Source of the DNA: CBEUVQ01 sp965546615
Lineage (GTDB): Bacteria; Bacillota; Desulfotomaculia; Desulfotomaculales; Desulfohalotomaculaceae
Direction of reading: 5' to 3'
Assembly (NCBI GenBank): GCA_965546615.1
Contig: CBEUVQ010000023.1
Coordinates: 1 to 38,913, forward strand
DNA length: 38,913 nucleotides
The notes beneath the pieces are model-generated. The model saw only the letters and a program-made list of their open reading frames with translations, was not told where the DNA came from and did no database searches. Position 1 is the stretch's first letter. Every line of letters starts with the position of its first letter. Positions 23,418 through 31,335 of this stretch are shown piece after piece. The position numbers were made by a program, and so were the translations under genes.

Positions 23418-25346
23418 TTACTGCTGTAATGTCTGAGCTCTCGCCCCCAGCACACGGTTATCCTCCTGCCGCCGGGTGATGCGCTGACGGTCAAAGTACT
23501 CTAACAGCGGCAGAGCGTATTTGCGCGAAGTTTGCAATAAGTCCCTCGCCTCGGCCACTGAGATAGAATTATTTGTTTTGATAAACTGCACAATTTTTTC
23601 TTGAGCAGTTTGTAAAGTTTCGCTGTGAAAATAAATATTATCGGCAATTTTGCTGATTTTAGCGGTGCGCAGCAAATAATTAAGCACTTCTGCCGCTTCA
23701 TCGGGATTTAATCCGGTTTCCTTTAATACATCCTTCCAGTTCGGCGGCTGATATCCGTTAGCTTTTAAAAGCTGTTCAATTTTTTTAACAATCACCGCAG
23801 CTTTTCCTACCGGCTCGCCGGTAAAGTTTGGCAAAGCGGCGGTTTGAGGATTAACAAATAATATCCCCTCATCAGCCATCGTCTGCAGCAGCCCTTGAAA
23901 CACTTTGTTGTTCATTGCCGAAAACATGCGCGAGCGCAGCTCCTCTTTCGGATAACCTTCCCTAAGCGGGTACTGTTTGTGATATTCTGTCAGTGCGGCA
24001 GTAATTTGTTCAGCACACCTTTGATAGGCAGCAGCCGTTAAATATATTTTTTTGCCTTCGGTATCAATCTCTTTAACTGCCTGCTGTTCTAACAGCTTAT
24101 GCAGTGCAGATTCTACTTCCGCATCAGCAAGGTTAACTCCTTGAGCAATATCGGCAGCAGCCACCGGCACTTTTTGATTTTCTACATACTGCAGCGTTAG
24201 TTCTTCCGGCGTTCCTTTTTCTTTGGTAGCCAGCGCAGCAATTACTTCCGGTTTGTAGCGTTTGTGCCGTTTAGGTGCGGCATCAATTACCACCCCTCCG
24301 CCGATGGTGTGCATCGGCGAATAACTTCTGATTACAAACCGGTCACCTTTGCCTGCTACCGCGGTATCCTCCAGTTGAAGCTGCACGTAAGCGTCCTCTC
24401 CGGGCAGCAGTTCTTCCCGATCAAGCAAAATAGCCCGGCCAAGGATTTCATCGGTACCAATGTGCAATCTTACCCTGGCCCGGTGCTTCAAAGGCTTTCC
24501 TGCACTTTCCAGCAGGTGCAATTTGGTGTCCAAACGGTAAGACGGGTTTAGTGATTTAACTGAACACACCACATTGCCGCGATTAATCTGCTCAACTTCC
24601 ACACCTGCCAAATTTACCGCCACTCTCTGCCCCGCACTTGCCCGTTCCACTTTTTGCCCGTGCACCTGCAGCCCGCGCACACGGGTAATGATATTTGAGG
24701 GCATTATTTCCACTTCTTCACCGACAACAATCTCGCCGGAAACCATTGTTCCGGTTACTACCGTACCAAATCCGGTAACCGAAAACACCCGGTCAACCGG
24801 CAGGCGCATTTGACCAAACACCGGTTTTTCTGACGCATCTTCCAGCAGTTTGTCGATAGTATTTATAAGCAGCGGTATGCCTTCACCGGTAACTGAAGAT
24901 ACCGGTATAATCGGCGCGCTTTCTAATGTTGTGCCGGAGAGAAAATCGCGAATCTCCTCCTGTACTAAATCCAACCAGTCTTTTTCCACCAAGTCAATCT
25001 TGGTAAGTACCACAATACCGTTTTTCACCTGCAGTAACTGCAAAATGTCAAAGTGCTCCCTGGTTTGCGGCATTACGCCTTCATCGGCGGCAATAACTAA
25101 TAACACCAGGTCGATACCGCTTACCCCGGCCAACATATTTTTAATAAACCGTTCATGCCCCGGCACATCGACAATGCCGGCCGTTCGTCCACTGGGCAGC
25201 GTAAGATTGGCAAAACCCAGCTCGATAGAAATGCCGCGCTCCTTTTCTTCCCGCAATCTATCAGTTTCGATGCCGGTTAAAGCCCGAATTAAATTAGTTT
25301 TACCGTGATCAACATGTCCCGCCGTTCCAATAATAACATGCTTCAT
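23418..25346 (-). CDS. selB: Selenocysteine-specific translation elongation factor SelB
   Basis: A 642-residue GTPase that carries Sec-tRNA to UGA codons next to a SECIS hairpin. The G1 motif is GHVDHGKTNL, G3 is DVPGHERFI and G4 is TKIDL. EF-Tu-like beta domains follow, then an extended C-terminus of winged-helix repeats (from about residue 370) that binds SECIS RNA; TSRKYALPLLEYFDRQRIT is the last one. The ATG overlaps the selA stop (TGATG), so the two are coupled. An in-frame TTG one codon earlier is less likely. Confidence 0.97.
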   Translation of the reverse strand: MKHVIIGTAGHVDHGKTNLIRALTGIETDRLREEKERGISIELGFANLTLPSGRTAGIVDVPGHERFIKNMLAGVSGIDLVLLVIAADEGVMPQTREHFDILQLLQVKNGIVVLTKIDLVEKDWLDLVQEEIRDFLSGTTLESAPIIPVSSVTGEGIPLLINTIDKLLEDASEKPVFGQMRLPVDRVFSVTGFGTVVTGTMVSGEIVVGEEVEIMPSNIITRVRGLQVHGQKVERASAGQRVAVNLAGVEVEQINRGNVVCSVKSLNPSYRLDTKLHLLESAGKPLKHRARVRLHIGTDEILGRAILLDREELLPGEDAYVQLQLEDTAVAGKGDRFVIRSYSPMHTIGGGVVIDAAPKRHKRYKPEVIAALATKEKGTPEELTLQYVENQKVPVAAADIAQGVNLADAEVESALHKLLEQQAVKEIDTEGKKIYLTAAAYQRCAEQITAALTEYHKQYPLREGYPKEELRSRMFSAMNNKVFQGLLQTMADEGILFVNPQTAALPNFTGEPVGKAAVIVKKIEQLLKANGYQPPNWKDVLKETGLNPDEAAEVLNYLLRTAKISKIADNIYFHSETLQTAQEKIVQFIKTNNSISVAEARDLLQTSRKYALPLLEYFDRQRITRRQEDNRVLGARAQTLQQ

Positions 25347-26764
25347 CAATTATCACCGCTCTCTTCGTAAAACGCTTTGGTTAATGCTGCCACCAGCGGC
25401 TCTGTATCTTTGCTTTGCAGCGTGCGAACATCCAACAGCAGTTGATCGGCTTGAACACGTCCCACAACTGACGGCTCGCCGACGCGCAGCCGCTGAACCA
25501 GTCTGTCTATCGTAATATTTTTGGGATTAATTATAACCAACCCGGTAGGCAAAACCGCAGTGGGCATTGCCCCTCCGCCGACAGCAGAAAACCCTTGTTT
25601 ATATTTCACTTCAGCACAGGCACTAAGTTTCTCTGCAAGAAGTTCCGCTAATTCCTGCGCCCGCTGCTGCAATCTTTCATTGTCTTCGGTGAGCATACGC
25701 AGAGTAGGAACAGTTTGCAGCACCTTTTCAGGGTTGAGATATTCGCGCAGTGTGGCCTCTAATGCCGCAACCGTAAACTTATCAATTCTTACCGCTCTGG
25801 TAAGAGGATTTTGCTTCATTTTTTCGATATATTGTTTTTTGCCGACAATAATTCCCGCCTGCGGTCCGCCCAGCAGCTTGTCTCCGGAAAAGGTAACAAC
25901 ATCGGCACCGGCCTTAACGGTATCCTGCACCGTTGGTTCTTTTGGCAGTCCATATTTGCTGAGGTCCACTAAAAAGCCGCTGCCTAAGTCGCTCATGACC
26001 GGCAGCCGGTGTCGATCGGCGATTTGAACCAGTTCTTCTACCGTTGTCTCTCTGGCAAACCCGACAATCCGGTAATTGCTGGTGTGCACATTTAAAAGCA
26101 AACCGGTTTGCTCAGTAATGGCATTTTCATAATCCTTGGGATAGGTTTTATTTGTTGCTCCCACTTCCACCAGCTTGGCACCGCTTTGAGCCATTACTTC
26201 GGGAATGCGGAATGAGCCGCCTATTTCAACCAACTGTCCACGAGAAACAATCACTTCTTTCCCTTTAGCCAGTGTACCCAGTGCCAGCAGTACCGCAGAA
26301 GCATTATTGTTTACCACTAATGCCGCCTCTGCCCCGGTAAGTTTGGTAATAAGCCCTTCCAGCGCACTGTAACGCGAACCGCGTTTGCCGGTGTCTAAGT
26401 TTATTTCTAAATTGCTGTAACCGGCAATTATCTTCTGCACTGCCTGTCTGGCACTTTCAGCAAGCACTGCCCGCCCCAAATTAGTATGCAGTACCACACC
26501 GGTGGCGTTAATCACCGGACGCAAATTATTTCGGGCACTGCGGCCGATAAGAGCTAAAACACTGTTTACTAATTGATCATTATTAACGGTTGATTTTTTC
26601 CCGGAAAGGATTTCTTGCCGCAATGATTCAACAGCCTTTCTAATTGCTTCAATCACTTGTCCCCGGGAATGCTCTGTCAGCAGCTTGTTTATTTCCTGCC
26701 GCTTCAACAATTCATCAACAGCAGGAATTTCGCGCAAAATTTTTGCTTGCTCAGGATTTACCAT
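25346..26764 (-). CDS. selA: L-seryl-tRNA(Sec) selenium transferase SelA
   Basis: A 472-residue PLP enzyme converting Ser-tRNA(Sec) to Sec-tRNA(Sec) using selenophosphate. The PLP Lys is in TFSGDKLLGGPQAG, at about residue 296, where E. coli SelA has K295. GRAVLAESARQAV, VVNNNASAVLL and NVHTSNYRIVGF are conserved blocks. The ATG at 26764 has GGAGG five bases before it; the frame is open to 26797 without a site. It is followed directly by selB. No selD or tRNA(Sec) gene was found in the window. Confidence 0.97.
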   Translation of the reverse strand: MVNPEQAKILREIPAVDELLKRQEINKLLTEHSRGQVIEAIRKAVESLRQEILSGKKSTVNNDQLVNSVLALIGRSARNNLRPVINATGVVLHTNLGRAVLAESARQAVQKIIAGYSNLEINLDTGKRGSRYSALEGLITKLTGAEAALVVNNNASAVLLALGTLAKGKEVIVSRGQLVEIGGSFRIPEVMAQSGAKLVEVGATNKTYPKDYENAITEQTGLLLNVHTSNYRIVGFARETTVEELVQIADRHRLPVMSDLGSGFLVDLSKYGLPKEPTVQDTVKAGADVVTFSGDKLLGGPQAGIIVGKKQYIEKMKQNPLTRAVRIDKFTVAALEATLREYLNPEKVLQTVPTLRMLTEDNERLQQRAQELAELLAEKLSACAEVKYKQGFSAVGGGAMPTAVLPTGLVIINPKNITIDRLVQRLRVGEPSVVGRVQADQLLLDVRTLQSKDTEPLVAALTKAFYEESGDN

Positions 26765-26829
26765 GATTTCCTCCGCATTTATGTATTCATATGACATTAT
26801 ATGGCAAGTACAGCAGCAAATGCAACCGG

Positions 26830-27300
26830 TTAAGAGTTACTCTTTTTTGTTCCGACAGCAATTCCGGCTGCCGCTTTGACAGCGCTCAACAATCCGGCGG
26901 ATGCCAGCTTAAAAGCAGCTTTTCTTCCGCTGTTAAAAAGCCGCCCTGATGATGATATTGTATTTTTAGTAATTTCGGCAGCGATACTCTTTACATAAGC
27001 CAGGTCACTTTCGATTATCTCTAAGGTAAGAGCAAACTTCTGCAGATATTCTTTTCTGGTTTCAGGCGCTAATTCTTTTAATATTTTTACTAAGACAGTC
27101 AATGTCACAATTATATCATCAAGCTGTCCTAAAACGGGAATAATACCGGGTACTAAGTCAATGGGGGAAACTAAGTAAGCCAACCCGGCACCAAGAAGAA
27201 GTTTTTGTCTTCCGGTAAGCTTTAAGCTGCGCAAAATATCATAAATCAGTTTGCCATAAACACCTAACCTTTTGATAACCGCTTTCAGTTCCTGCTCCAT
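26830..27300 (-). CDS. YkvA-like DUF1232 membrane protein
   Basis: A 156-residue protein whose DUF1232 core is LLLGAGLAYLVSPIDLVPGIIPVLGQLDD, shown here only as LAYLVSPIDLVPG then IPVLGQLDDI. A helical tail and a hydrophobic C-terminal stretch LASAGLLSAVKAAAGIAVG follow. The function is unknown. AGGAGGTAAACAA precedes the ATG at 27300. Its 5' leader holds a perfect 7-bp hairpin (GCTGCCA/TGGCAGC, 27322-27338) of unknown role. Confidence 0.82.
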   Translation of the reverse strand: MEQELKAVIKRLGVYGKLIYDILRSLKLTGRQKLLLGAGLAYLVSPIDLVPGIIPVLGQLDDIIVTLTVLVKILKELAPETRKEYLQKFALTLEIIESDLAYVKSIAAEITKNTISSSGRLFNSGRKAAFKLASAGLLSAVKAAAGIAVGTKKSNS

Positions 27301-27375
27301 TTGTTTACCTCCTGCCTGCAGGCTGCCAAAATGGCAGCATGACAGCACATTTTTGATCTTTATTTTATCATTTAT

Positions 27376-27400
27376 AAAAAAAGACGCTTACATAGCGTCT
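27376..27400 (-). terminator. Terminator of the mqnA operon
   Basis: On the minus strand AGACGC, a 7-base loop, GCGTCT and seven T, directly after the mqnA stop. Confidence 0.92.
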
Positions 27401-27404
27401 AAAA

Positions 27405-28256
27405 TCACTTTCCCTGTTTTTCTTCCCAAATATTCAGCTGTACCCGTTCACCGATAATGCCGCTCTTGTAGGCATAATCAAAAAATGTAATTAAGGCATG
27501 GTAATGGCTGTCATCAAAATCATAATAAAAATGTTTAAAATATTCTTCTAACAAACTTAAAGACAACCCGCTCTTCCGCCGGGAAATATCCAAAAGCGTT
27601 GACATTTGCTGCAAGCCCAACAACTTAGAACGGTGCAGCCCTTCCGCAATTTGAATAATTTTTTCCCGATTTTTTTCTACTAATTTTCGATGCACTGCCC
27701 AAATAGTAAATACTGTTTTTTCTCCTGTAAATTCATTCCAAGCCGCTCCTAGGTCAGTAACGATATAGGGCAGTTTCTGCTTGATAACTTGTTGATTAAA
27801 AAGCATAGCTTTATCGCCAACCAGAAGGACAGCATCTGCCAGATTAAAAATTTCATCTAAATTTTGTTCAGAGGTTAAATACTCTACCTCTACGTGATAA
27901 TAATGATCCAGCAGAATTTTCAGCAGCGCCTCAGATGTAGCTGCTTCAGCTGATAATGCAACACGCTTTTTTTCCAACTCAGTAACCGGCACCTTGCTGA
28001 ATAAAAGCACACTGCCCACTTGACCATTTGTGCTCACCGAAATATCCGGCAAAATATAACATTGACCGGCAACTTTGGCATATTCAATGGATGAAATGGG
28101 CGCTATATCCAATTCCTTACTTAAAAACATCTCATTTAATTTCTTTTGGGGGCCTTTAATTAAGTCAACCTCCAGAGGCAGCTGCCCCTCTTCTAAGGCA
28201 TAATATATCGGCAAGCAGTTAAGATAATCTGCCTGGCCCAATTTTAATCTCGCCAC
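27405..28256 (-). CDS. mqnA: Chorismate dehydratase MqnA (futalosine menaquinone pathway)
   Basis: A 283-residue MqnA/MqnD-family protein that dehydrates chorismate to 3-enolpyruvyl-benzoate, the first step of menaquinone synthesis by the futalosine route. The blocks GQADYLNCLPIYYALE, LDIAPISSIEYAK and LVGDKAMLF are typical. MqnD has a similar fold, but the N-terminal YLNCLPI and IAPISSIEYA favour MqnA. The start is GTG with GGGGAGG seven bases before it; a TTG further up lies within this site. It is co-directional with menG and a prenyl synthase-like gene. Confidence 0.9.
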   Translation of the reverse strand: MARLKLGQADYLNCLPIYYALEEGQLPLEVDLIKGPQKKLNEMFLSKELDIAPISSIEYAKVAGQCYILPDISVSTNGQVGSVLLFSKVPVTELEKKRVALSAEAATSEALLKILLDHYYHVEVEYLTSEQNLDEIFNLADAVLLVGDKAMLFNQQVIKQKLPYIVTDLGAAWNEFTGEKTVFTIWAVHRKLVEKNREKIIQIAEGLHRSKLLGLQQMSTLLDISRRKSGLSLSLLEEYFKHFYYDFDDSHYHALITFFDYAYKSGIIGERVQLNIWEEKQGK

Positions 28257-28297
28257 TAATAAACCTCCCCCCAAAGCACCTTATCTGCCAATTTTCA

Positions 28298-29017
28298 CTA
28301 TTTTGTTCCGACATGCACCGACACAATACCACCGGTTAGTTCCTTATAATCAGCATTTTTTAAACCTACTTCTTCAAAAATATCCCTAATTACCTTCTGA
28401 TGCGGAAATGCTTTAAGAGATTTTGGCAGGTAGCTGTACGGGCCATCCTGCCCGATGCCCAGTTTGCCTAATATGGGCAGTATATGGTCAAAATACAGGT
28501 AGTATGCCTGCTTAAAGCCGGGAAAGCTCGGCTTAGAAAGCTCCAAGGATACCACTTTACCACCGGGTTTCACTACCCGGCGCATTTCTTCAAGTGTTTT
28601 ACGAATATCCGGCACATTACGCAGTGCAAAACCAATAGTTGCACAATCAAAAGTATTGTCATCAAACGGCAGATCAAGGGCATTACCCTGCTTTAACTCA
28701 ATAATGTCTTTGTATGGCGTGGCAGAAATGTTTTTTTGTCCCACCGCCAGCATGTTCTCGCAAAAATCCACTCCAATAACTTTACCGGTTTTACCAACCA
28801 CTTTAGCTTGCTCGATGCACAGCATGCCAGTGCCGCAAGCTACATCCAAGCCCAAACCGCCCGGTTTTAAACCACATTTGGCAACCGCAAAGCGCCGCCA
28901 GTATTTATCCCGGTTAAAAGACAGTAGAGTGTTTAAAATGTCGTAGCGGTGAGCAATAGATGAAAATATAGAATGCACATATTTTTCTTTGCTGCGGTAC
29001 TGATTAGCTTGTTGCAA
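28298..29017 (-). CDS. menG: Demethylmenaquinone methyltransferase (MenG/UbiE)
   Basis: A 239-residue SAM-dependent methyltransferase for the last step of menaquinone synthesis. Motif I is GLDVACGTGM. The UbiE signatures are YDILNTLLSFNRDKYWRR, near the start, and FALRNVPDIRKTLEEMRRVV. The C-terminus has YSYLPKSLKAFP. The start is TTG behind GGGAGAG. It lies 41 bp upstream of mqnA and 26 bp downstream of a prenyl synthase-like gene. Confidence 0.94.
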   Translation of the reverse strand: MQQANQYRSKEKYVHSIFSSIAHRYDILNTLLSFNRDKYWRRFAVAKCGLKPGGLGLDVACGTGMLCIEQAKVVGKTGKVIGVDFCENMLAVGQKNISATPYKDIIELKQGNALDLPFDDNTFDCATIGFALRNVPDIRKTLEEMRRVVKPGGKVVSLELSKPSFPGFKQAYYLYFDHILPILGKLGIGQDGPYSYLPKSLKAFPHQKVIRDIFEEVGLKNADYKELTGGIVSVHVGTK

Positions 29018-29043
29018 CGTATCAACTCTCCCTTATCTCGAGA

Positions 29044-29823
29044 TTAACCAACCATTCTTTCGATTGCTAACTCGTTATCTCCAAACACATCTAAAAGATC
29101 GTATAATTTTTGCTTGGAAGATTGAGCAGCCAAGCCATCAAGGGATTCTCTTGCTTTATTAAAGTAATGATTTGCTTGTTCAAACGGTGCTCCCCATTCC
29201 AGCAGTCCATAACCAACTCCAAAATTTAAGCCGAAATCATACATCTGCTTCACCGCTTCTTCACCTGCATCTGAAGCCTTTGCTGCCAACGAACAGCATC
29301 CGGCAAAGAACTCACCATAATCGCGGCCCACAATAGTTTGCAGTAATTGCTGGTCAGTACTCAGCTCGCTTTTAGAGTATTGACTTTTCATCACTGCCCC
29401 TTCATTAACGGAACATATAATGTCGGCCAGCGGCCCAAGGTACTCAATAATGGCAGCGTCACAAAGCAAAGTAAAAAACTTACCGTAAAGATAATCACCA
29501 ACCAAAACCGGAAATTGACATCCGTCGCGCGGATCAACAGTTTCTCCGTCGCGCGGATCCGTTTCGGTAATATTGGCATGAATTTGCGAAGCCATATATA
29601 TAAACTGCATAATTGCGGCCAAAGGATAAACAGCATCCTTTTTAAAATTAAATAACTGGGCTGTAAATATTACTACAGCCGGGCGAACGGTACGGTTGAG
29701 ATGAGAGAACTCAATGTAAGCAAGCGAACCCACATGCCCGGCTTTTTTTATTGATAATTCTTTTTTTATTATAGCTTCTACCGCTTTTAATTCTTGATTA
29801 ATGGATTGAAAACATTTCAACAC
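29044..29823 (-). CDS. Polyprenyl diphosphate synthase-like protein with degenerate Asp-rich site
   Basis: A 259-residue all-helical protein of the trans-prenyltransferase fold. AIMQFIYMASQIHANI aligns with the helix before the first Asp-rich motif, and QTIVGRDYGEFFAGCCSLAA with the later helix that carries the conserved Lys/Thr. The first Asp-rich motif (DDxxD) is replaced by TETDPRDGETVDPRDGC, and the second by YGLLEWGAP, so both metal sites look lost. It may be a non-catalytic subunit of a two-part heptaprenyl/octaprenyl synthase for the menaquinone tail, like HepS beside menG in Bacillus, though the sequence is not HepS-like. It is shorter than active enzymes (about 320 residues). Confidence 0.75.
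   Translation of the reverse strand: MLKCFQSINQELKAVEAIIKKELSIKKAGHVGSLAYIEFSHLNRTVRPAVVIFTAQLFNFKKDAVYPLAAIMQFIYMASQIHANITETDPRDGETVDPRDGCQFPVLVGDYLYGKFFTLLCDAAIIEYLGPLADIICSVNEGAVMKSQYSKSELSTDQQLLQTIVGRDYGEFFAGCCSLAAKASDAGEEAVKQMYDFGLNFGVGYGLLEWGAPFEQANHYFNKARESLDGLAAQSSKQKLYDLLDVFGDNELAIERMVG
29521..29559. repeat. In-frame 24-bp tandem duplication in the prenyl synthase-like gene
   Basis: TCCGTCGCGCGGATC occurs at 29521-29535 and 29545-29559, 24 bp apart. This encodes DPRDGETV then DPRDG. It falls where active enzymes have the first Asp-rich motif, and is much more GC-rich than the gene around it. Confidence 0.88.
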
Positions 29824-29919
29824 CTATAAGTTCCCCCTCTCATAGATTATTAAACATTCGTTATTTTTATCAAAATTCCTGCCTTTAGCGGTTTGAAATT
29901 ATAAGACAGACAAAAGCAA

Positions 29920-29950
29920 AGCCTTGCATTTCCTTTCGGTATGCAAGGCT
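29920..29950 (-). terminator. Terminator of speD
   Basis: AGCCTTGCAT and ATGCAAGGCT form a 10-bp stem with an 11-base loop; on the minus strand TTTGCTTTTG follows. It lies 45 bp after the speD stop. Confidence 0.78.
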
Positions 29951-29994
29951 TACTAACCTTTCTTTAATTTGCGGATAATAATAATTATCCCCTC

Positions 29995-30378
29995 CTATAA
30001 ATTTGCAGCAGCTTTTTGCAGCGCTGATTCAGGCAGGAGACCTCTTTCGGTTTCTTGGGCTGACATGTCTTTAGCCCCAAAGTACCGAACCAAGTAGTTG
30101 CATGCATCCCACGGATTTACAGTTTCGCCGCAGGTGAACACATCCACCGCAGCATAGCCAAGCTCAGGCCAGGTATGAATAGCTAAATGACTTTCTGAGA
30201 TAACTACCACACCACTAACACCTTGCGGGCTGAATTTATGGAAGACAAATTCACGCACCTCTGCTCCTGCCTCCAGAGCAGCGTTAACCATAATCTCTTC
30301 CACTTTTTTGACATCATTTAAAATGTCAAATTCACACCCATAAATTTCTGCTAAGACATGACGGCCCAAGGTTTTCAT
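29995..30378 (-). CDS. speD: S-adenosylmethionine decarboxylase proenzyme
   Basis: A 127-residue bacterial type 1b SpeD, which makes decarboxylated SAM for spermidine synthesis. It cleaves itself between E62 and S63 (VISESHLAIHTWPE), giving the pyruvoyl cofactor from S63. H68 and C83 (VFTCGE) are the processing and proton-donor residues. The start is ATG with a GGGGGA site upstream. It has its own promoter (30475-30502) and terminator. No speE or speA is in the window. Confidence 0.97.
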   Translation of the reverse strand: MKTLGRHVLAEIYGCEFDILNDVKKVEEIMVNAALEAGAEVREFVFHKFSPQGVSGVVVISESHLAIHTWPELGYAAVDVFTCGETVNPWDACNYLVRYFGAKDMSAQETERGLLPESALQKAAANL

Positions 30379-30474
30379 CTTGGCTATCGTCCCCCTTTTA
30401 ATAAATATTTGTTGGAATTACCAATCCTCCCGTAATATTGTTTTAACTGAGGTCTTTTAAATTCCACAATGACA

Positions 30475-30502
30475 ATTTTAACACATGATTTGCGATTGTC
30501 AA
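30475..30502 (-). promoter_or_regulatory. speD promoter
   Basis: On the minus strand TTGACA (30497-30502), a 16-bp spacer and TAAAAT (30475-30480), about 95 bp before the speD start. Confidence 0.75.
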
Positions 30503-30576
30503 TAAAAAAATTAGCATGTGAACACATTAACAACAATTAAATGTCATATATGTCAATGTTTCACCGTAATACTGCC

Positions 30577-31335
30577 TTATTCTATGACATGGTTTGTTAA
30601 ACGCCCGATTTCAGTGATTTCTACTTCTATTTTGCTGCCGTCAGTCATCGGCTGCACACCGCTGGCAGTACCGGTAAGAATAACATCACCGGGCAGCAAT
30701 GTCATTACTTTCGAAATGTGAGCAATTAATGTTGGTACATTAAAAATAAAAGAAGATGTTGAAAAATGCTGCTTTAATACCCCGTTTAAAAAAACACTCA
30801 CCCTTAATGAATGGGGATCTATATCAGTAACGATATATGGGCCGAGAGGACAAAAAGTATCGTAAGATTTGGCTCGAAACCACTGCCCGTCCTTTTTTTG
30901 CAGATCTCTTGCGGTGACATCATTAGCACATGTATACCCCAATACTACTGAACTTGCCTCTTTAATGCTGACATTTTTAGCTTCTTTGCCAATAACCACC
31001 GCTAATTCTCCTTCAAAATCAACACGATTGCTTTCCGGCGGTAATATGATTGCTTCATTCGGACCGATAACTGCAGTAGGTGCTTTCATAAATATCAGCG
31101 GTTCTTCAGGCACCGACATCTTAAACTCTTCAACATGTTCAAGGATGTTTAACCCCACTGCAATAATTTTACCCGGCCTGCATGGTGCCAAAACCTTCAA
31201 TTCTGACAAGTCATATCCTTGATCAGCGACCTCAGGTTCCCGAAAAATATCTCCTTTAAGCGGATAAACAACATTACCTTCAGCAACCTGCCCGTTAAAA
31301 ACCTGCCCCTTATAAGAAAACCGGCCTATGCGCAA
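30577..31335 (-). CDS. Fumarylacetoacetate hydrolase family protein
   Basis: A 252-residue FAH-fold enzyme. VGLNILEHVEEF, APTAVIGPNEAI, VDFEGELAVVIGKEAKNV (with the E..E metal ligands), YTCANDVTARDLQKKDGQW and GDVILTGTASGV are family blocks. Members hydrolyse or decarboxylate 2-oxo acids, or are oxaloacetate decarboxylases or 2-hydroxyhepta-2,4-diene-1,7-dioate isomerases. The exact substrate cannot be told. The start is TTG and overlaps the preceding gene's end by ten bases, so it is co-transcribed with the membrane phosphatase-like gene. Confidence 0.88.
   Translation of the reverse strand: MRIGRFSYKGQVFNGQVAEGNVVYPLKGDIFREPEVADQGYDLSELKVLAPCRPGKIIAVGLNILEHVEEFKMSVPEEPLIFMKAPTAVIGPNEAIILPPESNRVDFEGELAVVIGKEAKNVSIKEASSVVLGYTCANDVTARDLQKKDGQWFRAKSYDTFCPLGPYIVTDIDPHSLRVSVFLNGVLKQHFSTSSFIFNVPTLIAHISKVMTLLPGDVILTGTASGVQPMTDGSKIEVEITEIGRLTNHVIE

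Noticed and set aside
27322..27338. Hairpin GCTGCCA/TGGCAGC before the YkvA-like gene as a terminator
   Set aside because: No T-run on either strand; the real terminator of mqnA is at 27376-27400.
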